Source: Chloroflexota bacterium
GTDB lineage: Bacteria > Chloroflexota > Dehalococcoidia > Lucifugimonadales > QGNO01
Assembly: GCA_003228195.2 (NCBI GenBank)
Contig: QGNO01000002.1
Span: forward strand, 86,824 to 150,823
Length of the DNA stretch: 64,000 nucleotides
Direction of reading: 5' to 3'
The stretch's first letter is position 1. Every line of letters begins with the position of its first letter. The position numbers and the translations under genes are program-made. Of the stretch, positions 37,416 through 45,946 are shown one piece after another. The notes beneath the pieces are model-generated. The model worked only from the letters and a program-made list of their open reading frames with translations. It was not told where the DNA came from and did not search any database.

Positions 37416-38855
37416 CTAGGAAATTCGAGGCCTTAGATGTTCCCAAGGTCTTGCTTTCTCAAACGCCGCGGAGGCCTGCAACACCAGATTTTCTTTCCCA
37501 ACTTCCGCAACTATTTGTATTCCGACAGGCATCCCATTACTAGCAAAACCACAAGGGACGCTTGCTGCCGGATTTCCTGACATATTGAAAGGGTAATTAT
37601 GCCCATACCATCCCGACATGGGGTCTATAGATTTCCCATCAATCAGATTAGGTCGCTCGGAGCCCTTGAAGGCAGTTACAGATACTGCAGGAGTTATCAA
37701 GAGGTCAACTTTGCGGAAGTAATTTCTTACATATGATCGGTGTTTCTCAAGCTCCGCAAGGGCTTGCGCATACTCTATGCCGGTCACTTGGCCTCCCAAT
37801 TCTATAGCCTCGCTGATATATGGCATCATTTTGGCACCCCATTCATTAATCAAATGGCTGTTATTTGCATAAGAAGCTGGACCACGCAAACTAACCAGCG
37901 TCCTGTGGAGCGACTCTACGTCTATTTCGAATATATCATCTGAAAACTCTGCTCCAAGTTCGATTAATCCCCTGAAACCGTCTTCACTAATCGCTCGGAC
38001 TTCAGGATCCACAGGAACAGAACCAAGATTTGGAGTCCACGCTACACGTAATCCTTTAATCCCGTCGTCTAAACCAGACAAGAAATCAGGCGGAGTGTCC
38101 TGCATAGTACCTTGCCTAGCCTCTCGATGCGGGCCAGAGACAACATTAAGAAAAAGAGCCGCATCTCTCACATTCCTCGAAATCGGTCCGTCTCTAGAAA
38201 AATCGACGGGATTCCAACTCATCAAGCCCTTTTCCCTCCTTGGCACCCTCCCTTGAGTGGCCATAATTCCATAGACGCCACAAAATGCACTAGGGATCCT
38301 AATGGAACCAGCTCCGTCAGAACCGTGGGCAATAGGGTTAAGCCCTGAAGGAACCGAGGCAGCGGCTCCACCACTTGAGGCTCCGCTAGTCATCAAAGGA
38401 TTCCAAGGGTTGTTACAATTAGGTTTTAAATTATTTTCAGTCACGCCCCCTCCCTCACCAAATTCCGGGGTGTTGGTCTTCCCGATAATTATGGCGCCGG
38501 CTTCTCTCAACCGCGCCACAAACAAGTCGTCTTCATCAGGAACAAAATGCTCATAAGCCAAAGATCCCTTCGTAGTTCGTATTCCCTTAGTAGCCGCCAA
38601 ATCTTTTATGGAAACTGGGACTCCATGGAGGACACCGAGAGCCTTTCCTTCCATAACAGCAGATTCAGCAGCCTTAGCAGCTTCGAGCGCATGCTCTTCA
38701 GCCACAGTTATAAAGGCGTTTAGCTCAGGATCTAATGTCGCAATTCTCTCGAGGTATAGCTTGGTTATCTCCAAAACTGAAACCTCTTTGCGACCGATCA
38801 ACTCTCGAATTTTGTAGGCAGGCGTAAATGCCAAATCCCTGTCTTCCACTGTCAT
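37416..38855 (-). CDS. Amidase (amidase-signature family)
   Basis: GVPVSIKDLAATKGIRTTKGS...GKTNTPEFGEGG...TSGASSGGAAASVPSGLNPIAHGSDGAGSIRIPSAFCGVYG: Ser-Ser-Lys triad motifs. Confidence 0.95.
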   Translation of the reverse strand: MTVEDRDLAFTPAYKIRELIGRKEVSVLEITKLYLERIATLDPELNAFITVAEEHALEAAKAAESAVMEGKALGVLHGVPVSIKDLAATKGIRTTKGSLAYEHFVPDEDDLFVARLREAGAIIIGKTNTPEFGEGGGVTENNLKPNCNNPWNPLMTSGASSGGAAASVPSGLNPIAHGSDGAGSIRIPSAFCGVYGIMATQGRVPRREKGLMSWNPVDFSRDGPISRNVRDAALFLNVVSGPHREARQGTMQDTPPDFLSGLDDGIKGLRVAWTPNLGSVPVDPEVRAISEDGFRGLIELGAEFSDDIFEIDVESLHRTLVSLRGPASYANNSHLINEWGAKMMPYISEAIELGGQVTGIEYAQALAELEKHRSYVRNYFRKVDLLITPAVSVTAFKGSERPNLIDGKSIDPMSGWYGHNYPFNMSGNPAASVPCGFASNGMPVGIQIVAEVGKENLVLQASAAFEKARPWEHLRPRIS

Positions 38856-38879
38856 GCTCCCTAAATAAGCCTCAGTCTG

Positions 38880-40331
38880 TTAACTGAGCAACTTTTTCGC
38901 ATAAGCTTTCAGCATGTGTATGTGTGAAAGTTCGCATTCAATCAACCCCCCAACAATATCTGACCCATCTATAACAAAGTATTCATCACCAGACGGGCCA
39001 ACGCCACCGCCACCCACACCAACACTACGAATCATCGGTAAACCAAGGTCATTCTTATACAGAGACCAAGGCCCTCCACCACCACTATATGGAGCGATAA
39101 TCAACGGAACTTCCATTTCCTCAAAAGCCTCTACGACTGCCTGAACTAATTCGGTTTCAGTGCCAGTCTGCGAAGAATCGTTTGCAGCTAAAACATCCAA
39201 CTCGAGATCTCCAAAACCTTCCGCCTCCAAGTGATCCCGGATTTGTTTAATTACCTTGTCTACACTGAACCCACGAGGCACTCTTATATCGAATCTAGCA
39301 GCCGCAGTATTGGGCAATGTAAACGGCATGGTTCCTGCACCCATGAGCCCAGCCCTCAGGCTATTGATATTCAAACTAGGCCCATAAAAATAATTGAGTA
39401 CTGTCTCGTCTTCACCAAGATCGCCTGCTGGAGTTTTGATAGCAGCAACCCCAGGTAACACTTGATTCCAACTGCCTCCACCCATCGCACTTCGGAAATC
39501 AAACGCAGCCTTTCTTTCCTCTTCGTTAGGAGGGGTCAGATCATCGTAGAAACCTTTAATGGTTATGTCATTTCCATTTTTGCCAGTTAACGTAGCCAAA
39601 GCCTGAACTAATCGCCAAGACGGACTGTCTACAACGGATTTAGTCATTCCATGAGCAGGCGCTCCTTGAGGACCCCTACCCCATTTTTCACCGCTACAAA
39701 TTAAATCCGCATATATCATCCCTTTGAATCCAAGGCTCATGAGAGCACGCCCTTGTCCATCCTGAGAAGCTCCCGGACTGAAGTTAGCCTTAGCCGTGGC
39801 CAACCTTGGGCGATACTCCTCATACATTTGTGGCCATGTTGGGCTCCCCAAGATCTCATCACCTTCTAGCAAAAACATGACGTTGAAAGGAAGCTTACCC
39901 TCAACAGCGTTGATAGCCTCCAGAGCGTTTAGCCATGCAATATAAGAACCTTTCGAAGGCGCACCTCTGCCAACTAAAACTCTAGAATACGGCCCCATTG
40001 AAGTCAGAGCCCCACTCCAGGGTGGATTGTCCCATTTTTCATGCGGGGCGACTGGCCTAGTATCAAAATTTCCATATACAACGATGGTATCTTCGGCTCC
40101 AGCATCGTAATAAGCCCAAACGCCTGGAAGGTCAGGTGCTCCTACAAGCTTCGCCTCAGTGCAACCTATCTCCTTGTGTATCTCAACCAGTAATTCAGCA
40201 CATTCCCTTACTCCATTGTCCTCCGTAGATACACTCGGCTGCTGGACAACACTTTGTATACGCTGAATATGTCGATCTTTGTTTTCTTCGAGATAAGCCC
40301 TTATTTTCTCTAAACCAATACCAATTCGCAT
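38880..40331 (-). CDS. M20 family metallopeptidase
   Basis: VYGNFDTRPVAPHEKWDNPPW, GRGAPSKGSYIAWLNAL, FLLEGDEILGSP. Confidence 0.9.
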   Translation of the reverse strand: MRIGIGLEKIRAYLEENKDRHIQRIQSVVQQPSVSTEDNGVRECAELLVEIHKEIGCTEAKLVGAPDLPGVWAYYDAGAEDTIVVYGNFDTRPVAPHEKWDNPPWSGALTSMGPYSRVLVGRGAPSKGSYIAWLNALEAINAVEGKLPFNVMFLLEGDEILGSPTWPQMYEEYRPRLATAKANFSPGASQDGQGRALMSLGFKGMIYADLICSGEKWGRGPQGAPAHGMTKSVVDSPSWRLVQALATLTGKNGNDITIKGFYDDLTPPNEEERKAAFDFRSAMGGGSWNQVLPGVAAIKTPAGDLGEDETVLNYFYGPSLNINSLRAGLMGAGTMPFTLPNTAAARFDIRVPRGFSVDKVIKQIRDHLEAEGFGDLELDVLAANDSSQTGTETELVQAVVEAFEEMEVPLIIAPYSGGGGPWSLYKNDLGLPMIRSVGVGGGGVGPSGDEYFVIDGSDIVGGLIECELSHIHMLKAYAKKLLS

Positions 40332-40463
40332 GACTCCCTCCTATTGCCACAGTATATTGACAAGTGTCTGCGATTCTATGAGGGTTAGGGTATCGAGTCA
40401 AACCTAGGTTTATTCCCAAAATGTTGCATAGCCACTAAGTAGGATTAAACGAAGGAGTAATAG

Positions 40464-41354
40464 ATGCCCAGCATTGAAGACATAATCCTAAATCAAGGTA
40501 AATGGACAGGTATCTCGGGAGTCCGTCTTCACCTATCCCACACATTCGTAGAGGATGCAGCCCGATTTATGGTGCTGGACAACCCTGGTCACGCCTTTAT
40601 CCTGACCGGTTTCTTTATACCTCTTGGCTGGGATTCGCTTGAGTCGCCTATACCTGAAACGGGTTCGGTAGAAAGTGACGGACCTCCTGGTGCTTACTTC
40701 TTAGGGAGAGCTCTAACAAATCTTGGCTGGAAAGTCACATATGTCGTCGATCATTACGCGTCTTTTACGCTGAAAGGCCAACCAACAGTTGAAGAAGTTA
40801 TCGAATTCCCTATTACTGATGAAAAAAGTAGCGAAGATTTTGCTAAAGAGCTGCTCGCAAAATACAATCCAAGCGTACTAGTCGCAATAGAAAGGCCGGG
40901 AATGAGTGCAGAAGGAAAGTATCAATTCGTAGGTGGCACGGATGTAACTGTTCGCACCGCCAAACTAGACTATCTTTTCCGACATCATAATGCGACTGTA
41001 GGTATAGGAGACTGGGGCAACGAAATCGGCTTGGCAAATATCTCTGAATACACAGGCCCTAACTTACCGAGCAAAGCGCCTACCATTACAGAGTCCAATC
41101 ACCCAATAATCGCAGCCGTTTCAAATTGGGGCGCTTATGGTCTTATAGCTGCAATATCCAAAATAGCAAACCGCAATTTACTGCCCCATCCAGACATGGA
41201 ATTCGATCATATCCAAAGGCTTATTGAATATGGAATGGTGGATGGGAGAGGGCGCTCAGAATGGATCGTTGACGGATTTGGCCCGGAAGAAAACAGGCGT
41301 GTCCTAGTTGACCTTTGGGATCACCTGTACTCTGCTGGCATTACCAAACTATAA
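40464..41354 (+). CDS. D-glutamate cyclase-like (DUF4392) protein
   Basis: AFILTGFFIP...ETDGPPGAYFLGRAL-type segment, VAIERPGMSAEGKYQFVGGTDVT...DYLFRHHNATVGIGDWGNEIGLANI. Confidence 0.8.
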   Translation: MPSIEDIILNQGKWTGISGVRLHLSHTFVEDAARFMVLDNPGHAFILTGFFIPLGWDSLESPIPETGSVESDGPPGAYFLGRALTNLGWKVTYVVDHYASFTLKGQPTVEEVIEFPITDEKSSEDFAKELLAKYNPSVLVAIERPGMSAEGKYQFVGGTDVTVRTAKLDYLFRHHNATVGIGDWGNEIGLANISEYTGPNLPSKAPTITESNHPIIAAVSNWGAYGLIAAISKIANRNLLPHPDMEFDHIQRLIEYGMVDGRGRSEWIVDGFGPEENRRVLVDLWDHLYSAGITKL

Positions 41355-41440
41355 ATTATCCGCCTTTATAACCTAACGCCGCCGCGAATGATATATGATC
41401 GCAGAATGCTCATGTTAGAATATACGGACTGGCACTTGAA

Positions 41441-42139
41441 ATGGATCGAAAACCACTAAACATCTTACACACTTCAGACATTCATATAGGAAGTGATACC
41501 TATCCAAGAGAAGCACTAGAAGGGTTAGAAAAAGTGCTCACTATGGCTGATTCTCTCACAGTCGACGCACTCCTAATTGCGGGAGATCTTTTCGACAGGG
41601 CGACAGTTTCCAAGAAAAGCGTACAGTACGTTTTCAGTTCTTTATCGAATTTGAAATGCCCTGTCGTGATACTTCCTGGCAATCATGACACTCTATTAAC
41701 ATCGGATTCATTTGAACAACCGCCATTGCAAAATAGTGTTCATATTATAAGAGACCCGGCAGGAGAAATGCTCACTTTCAAGGAGTTGACCCTATCAGTC
41801 TGGGGCTGTCCAGTTTATCAACACATACCAAGTTTCCATCCTATAGGCCAACTTCCGGAAAGACCGGATAACGGTTGGTATGTTGCTATCGGCCATGGGA
41901 TAGTTTTAGATTCCTCTAGTTTCGAAGACAGGGGATCTCCGATAACCCACGAAGAGTTAGCAAAAGCAAACTGCGACTACATCGCTCTAGGGCATACTCA
42001 CGTCTTCAGAGACGTCACAAAGGGAAAAGCTGCTGCCTTTTACAGTGGAGCTCCATCCGGCGGACAAGAGAAAACCGTTGCCCTGGTAACTCTGGATCCG
42101 GCTCAAGGAGTAACCACTCAACGCTTACTAGTTCCCTAA
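41441..42139 (+). CDS. Metallophosphoesterase (SbcD/Mre11-like)
   Basis: LNILHTSDIHIGSDTYP...ALLIAGDLFDRATV...VVILPGNHDTLL...IALGHTHVF. Confidence 0.92.
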   Translation: MDRKPLNILHTSDIHIGSDTYPREALEGLEKVLTMADSLTVDALLIAGDLFDRATVSKKSVQYVFSSLSNLKCPVVILPGNHDTLLTSDSFEQPPLQNSVHIIRDPAGEMLTFKELTLSVWGCPVYQHIPSFHPIGQLPERPDNGWYVAIGHGIVLDSSSFEDRGSPITHEELAKANCDYIALGHTHVFRDVTKGKAAAFYSGAPSGGQEKTVALVTLDPAQGVTTQRLLVP

Positions 42140-43218
42140 TCAAACGCCTTCAAATAATCGACTGTCTTAGCATCTAGCTTCAATATCACGGATGAAACCA
42201 GATCAACCGCATAGTCAAAGTCTCGTCGATTAATGATCCCGTTATGACTGTGAAGATACCTTGTAGGAACCGCGATATTAATACTAGGCGCTCCGCCTCT
42301 GGTGCGCTGCATTTCTGCTCCGTCCTCACCATAACCACTCAAAACGTTAAATTGCAGAGGGATTTTATTTTCTGCTGCAACGTTCAAAAACAAATCTCTC
42401 AATTTCAGATTAGGCAACATAGAATTATCATGAAGAAAAATTGACGGTCCATCTCCCAATTTCTCTTGTGCCTCATCCTTTGTGATTCCCGGGTAATCAC
42501 TCGCTACCCCAGATTCCAAGCTAATTCCTATATCTGGCGCCACTTGGTAACTGCTAGTATGGGCCCCTCTAAGTCCAATTTCCTCCTGGACTGTAGCCAC
42601 GCCATAAACCGTGTTTGGAATCGATTTCTTCTTCAGGGTCCGCATAATTTCAATCACAAGAGCGACTCCTATTCGATCATCCCACGCTTTTGCTAGATAT
42701 AAATCTTCACCATTTAAAACCGTAAATTTACTATCCGGAGCGATAGGGTCACCTGGCCGAATGCCCAATCTAGATTCCGCGTCTTGTTGATCGGTAGCCC
42801 CAACATCAATAAACATGTCTTGCCGCTTAAAAACCCGTTGCCTAGCTTCCGGTTCCATCACATGAACGGTCTTGATTCCAGTAACTCCCGAAATTGACCC
42901 ATTCTTGGTTAGGATTTTCCATCTCTGATTTATCAGAGACTGGTCCAACCAGCCACCTATGGTTTGAAATTTTATAAACCCCTCTGGGGTAATAAATTTC
43001 ACCATCAGGCCCAGCTCGTCCATATGTCCAGCTAACATAATACGAGGAGTATCAGATTCACCGTCCATTCGTGATATTAACGATCCGACCCCGTCTGTCT
43101 TCAGTTCATTGCATATAGGCTTTAGCTCTCTTTCTACGATGCTCCTTACAGGGCCTTCGAATCCAGACGGACCATAAGCATTTGTAAGTTCTTCCAAGAG
43201 TCCTTGAACTCTATCCAT
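42136..43218 (-). CDS. M42 family metallopeptidase (glutamyl aminopeptidase/endoglucanase-like)
   Basis: YGPSGFEGPVR, MLAGHMDELGLMVKFITPEGFI, AKAWDDRIGVALVIEIM, VATVQEEIGLRGA, RYLHSHNGIINRRD. Confidence 0.95.
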   Translation of the reverse strand: MDRVQGLLEELTNAYGPSGFEGPVRSIVERELKPICNELKTDGVGSLISRMDGESDTPRIMLAGHMDELGLMVKFITPEGFIKFQTIGGWLDQSLINQRWKILTKNGSISGVTGIKTVHVMEPEARQRVFKRQDMFIDVGATDQQDAESRLGIRPGDPIAPDSKFTVLNGEDLYLAKAWDDRIGVALVIEIMRTLKKKSIPNTVYGVATVQEEIGLRGAHTSSYQVAPDIGISLESGVASDYPGITKDEAQEKLGDGPSIFLHDNSMLPNLKLRDLFLNVAAENKIPLQFNVLSGYGEDGAEMQRTRGGAPSINIAVPTRYLHSHNGIINRRDFDYAVDLVSSVILKLDAKTVDYLKAFD

Positions 43219-43221
43219 TGA

Positions 43222-43854
43222 CTAAACCTCCTTAGTATCCATGCGCAACTGCAAATAGTTCTGGAATTTTTCCTCGAGATTATTGTCGCTCAAGAAAGAT
43301 CCTCGACGAGCCGTACTTAGAGCCAAGCTGGAACGCTGTTCAACATCACGCTGTATAAGGCAATAGTGAACTGCCTGAACTACAACAATTACTCCAAGAG
43401 GGCTTAAATATTGGTTAATAACGCTGGCTATCTGTTGGGTCATGCGTTCCTGCACTTGAAGTCTTTTAGCAAACATTTGTACTACTCTTACAAGCTTAGA
43501 TAATCCGGCCAGTGCCCTACTTTCAGGATCGGGGATGTACCCAATATCTACCCTGCCACGAAACGGGACAACGTGGTGTTCACACATAGAAGTAAATTCA
43601 ATATTATCAAGAATTATCATCTCCCCAAGACCATCAACCGGATAATCAGTATGCTCAACTTCAAGCGTATCTCCCAAATGCGTTGCAGGATCTTCAAGCA
43701 TACCGTCGGTACAGCTAAGAAGTTCTGCAGCCCAACGATCAGGAGTTCTAGCCAATCCATCTCTATCAGGATCTTCTCCCATTAACTCTAGTACCTGTCG
43801 CAGGAGGGGTTTTAGTTTTTCAAGCTGTTCTCTTCTAGTGATGGTATCGCCCAC
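43222..43854 (-). CDS. folE: GTP cyclohydrolase I
   Basis: GEDPDRDGLARTPDRWA...MIILDNIEFTSMCEHHVVPFRGRVDIGYIPD...LAGLSKLVRVVQMFAKRLQVQERMTQQIA. Confidence 0.96.
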   Translation of the reverse strand: MGDTITRREQLEKLKPLLRQVLELMGEDPDRDGLARTPDRWAAELLSCTDGMLEDPATHLGDTLEVEHTDYPVDGLGEMIILDNIEFTSMCEHHVVPFRGRVDIGYIPDPESRALAGLSKLVRVVQMFAKRLQVQERMTQQIASVINQYLSPLGVIVVVQAVHYCLIQRDVEQRSSLALSTARRGSFLSDNNLEEKFQNYLQLRMDTKEV

Positions 43855-43870
43855 TTATGCCTCCCAATTC

Positions 43871-44656
43871 CTATTGCCTCTTACTTTTCAAATGACCGCC
43901 CAAATGGCTACCAGAGTCGACTCTTATAGTTTCTCCCGTAATCGTCTCACTGCGCAAAAGAGTGACAACGAGCTCTGCTATTTCCTCTGAAGACGATTCT
44001 CTTCCAAGTGGAGTATTGGAAACTACGCCTTTCATCCACGACTCTTCGGTCATTCCAGGGTGTCTGATAACTGGACCTGGAGCGATTGCATTGACTAAAA
44101 TGCCGCTCCCAGCAAGCTCCAAAGCAAATGCACGAGTCATAAAATCAATCGAAGCTTTTGCCGTTAAATAGGGGAGATAATTGCGATTAGGTGTTTCTCC
44201 TGCAGCGGAATCTCCAAACATCAGAATGTGCCCTTTCGTAATCTCTGAATTGTTCCTCATGTGATTAGAGGCATATAGAGCAATGAGATAGTTTCCCTTA
44301 GCTGTAGACATCGCTTTGTCCCATTCACTCCCACCCAATTCTGTAACCGGTGTCCTTGAAAAATCAGAGGCCAAGTTGATAACGAACCAAAGTCTTCCAA
44401 GTTCGACTACAGATTCCGAAATGATCCGTTCAACATCAGATTCAACGCTGATATCTCCCTGCACCAAGTGAATTTTGTCTACCTGTGGCGCCAACTCACT
44501 TATCAATGCTGAGACCTCGTCTACGGATTCCCTATAAGCTATTGCCAAATCGACTCTTTCCTTGGCTAGACGCCGAGCGACGACCGAGCCAAGTCGTTTA
44601 GACCCTACAATCAATGCTGTTTTACCTTCTAAAGAAAGCAAATGAGACTCCCACAC
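43871..44656 (-). CDS. SDR family oxidoreductase, possibly pteridine-reductase (FolM/PTR1)-like
   Basis: KTALIVGSKRLGSVVARRLAKERVDLAIAYRES...YLPYLTAKASIDFMTRAFALELAGSGILVNAIAPGPV; KRLG at the nucleotide loop; next to folE. Confidence 0.83.
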   Translation of the reverse strand: MWESHLLSLEGKTALIVGSKRLGSVVARRLAKERVDLAIAYRESVDEVSALISELAPQVDKIHLVQGDISVESDVERIISESVVELGRLWFVINLASDFSRTPVTELGGSEWDKAMSTAKGNYLIALYASNHMRNNSEITKGHILMFGDSAAGETPNRNYLPYLTAKASIDFMTRAFALELAGSGILVNAIAPGPVIRHPGMTEESWMKGVVSNTPLGRESSSEEIAELVVTLLRSETITGETIRVDSGSHLGGHLKSKRQ

Positions 44657-44828
44657 TTTTCTATTTCAGGCTATCGCGCAGGTCATTGTACTATAGAGAT
44701 CTCAATTAGATTAATCGTTTGTAAATCCATGCGTTGCCACAACAAATCACCGTCGCATATTCCTCTCTATCCACTCCCTCTCCTCTAGTTCATCATCAAA
44801 ATAGATAAAGCGATGAAACATTTTCGTG

Positions 44829-44960
44829 TCACCCCGCTTGCGTCGTAAATCTGAGCGCATTGACCTTGATCCAGAAATGCAATTCCCCAGTCTTAAGGTC
44901 CGATAAGACCACATCAGTAAAAGTACCACCTACATCTATGGCTAATGCATACTCGACCAA
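44829..44960 (-). pseudogene. 5' remnant of hydantoinase/oxoprolinase A subunit (HyuA-like)
   Basis: Reverse translation VEYALAIDVGGTFTDVVLSDLKTGELHFWIKVNALRFTTQAG*; hallmark DVGGTFTDVVL then premature stop. Confidence 0.6.
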
Positions 44961-45015
44961 CAGAGCTCTCCTTAACTCAATACAACGTAAATTCTTAGGT
45001 ATCTATTGATGGTTA

Positions 45016-45102
45016 ATCAGTGGATCAGTGGATCAGTGGATCAGTGGATCAGTGGATCAGTGGATCAGTGGATCAGTGGATCAGTGGATCAGTGGATCAG
45101 TG
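45016..45102. repeat. 8-bp tandem repeat (ATCAGTGG) x ~10.9
   Basis: Directly readable: ten exact ATCAGTGG units plus ATCAGTG, no mismatches. Confidence 0.98.
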
Positions 45103-45231
45103 TAGAATAGTACATTCATTTAACGAAGGACAATTGCGAATCCAAATCAACCCAGAGTTTCAACATCTGGAAATTAGTGTTAAGAGCGAACACAATCGGT
45201 TATTACCTGACAAGGAATCTTCCCTGAAAAC

Positions 45232-45939
45232 ATGATGCGAAAAACAACCATACTCCTGATACTATCAATCGCTTTGCTAACGATATCGTGCGGAGGCAAC
45301 ACTCAAGAACCACCAATGCCCAACGCCGATCCATCAAGCGAATCGTTAGTTCCGACACCTACAACTGGAGATAAGAATGAGAGAGATAAGGGCAATGCAG
45401 TCAAGATAACTCTTAAGCCCGCCTCCATTGCACGCTACAGGATAACTGAACAACTCGCCAGAAGGAATTTACCCAACGATGCCGTCGGAGAGACTAAAGA
45501 TATTATCGGTGACATATATTTAAAACCTGATGGCTCGGTAGACTCAAAACCATCCCTGATAACAATAGGCTTGGCTTCTCTAAAAAGTGACGAGGGAAGG
45601 CGAGACAGATATGTGAGAAATAATACATTGGAAACGGAAAGCTATTCGACCGCCACGGTTATTCCAAAGGAGTTCATCGACTTGCCGTGGCCTCTTCCGA
45701 ACAATCAGGAATTCCTATTCAGCATGTTAACTGATACCACGATACACGGCGTTACTTCAAATCTTCTTTGGAAAGTAACTGCAACATCCGAAGGAGGACA
45801 GCTTTCGGGTAGTGCCAAAACCAACTTTACTTTTGACACTTTTAAACTCACTCAACCTAAGTTGGCTTTCATACTAAGCATCAAAGACAACATACGCCTA
45901 GAGTTGGATTTCTTAGCCGAAGTGCGGGACCGCCCTTAG
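45232..45939 (+). CDS. Lipoprotein with YceI-like domain
   Basis: Lipobox LLTISCGGN; ARYRITEQLARRNLPNDAVGETKDIIGDIYLKPDG...LKSDEGRRDRYVRNNTLETESY...TDTTIHGVTSNLLWKV. Confidence 0.78.
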   Translation: MMRKTTILLILSIALLTISCGGNTQEPPMPNADPSSESLVPTPTTGDKNERDKGNAVKITLKPASIARYRITEQLARRNLPNDAVGETKDIIGDIYLKPDGSVDSKPSLITIGLASLKSDEGRRDRYVRNNTLETESYSTATVIPKEFIDLPWPLPNNQEFLFSMLTDTTIHGVTSNLLWKVTATSEGGQLSGSAKTNFTFDTFKLTQPKLAFILSIKDNIRLELDFLAEVRDRP

Positions 45940-45946
45940 GTTACTT

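Noticed and set aside
45016-45102. Tandem repeat as a CRISPR array
   Set aside because: 8-bp units with no spacers and no cas genes; it is a simple tandem repeat
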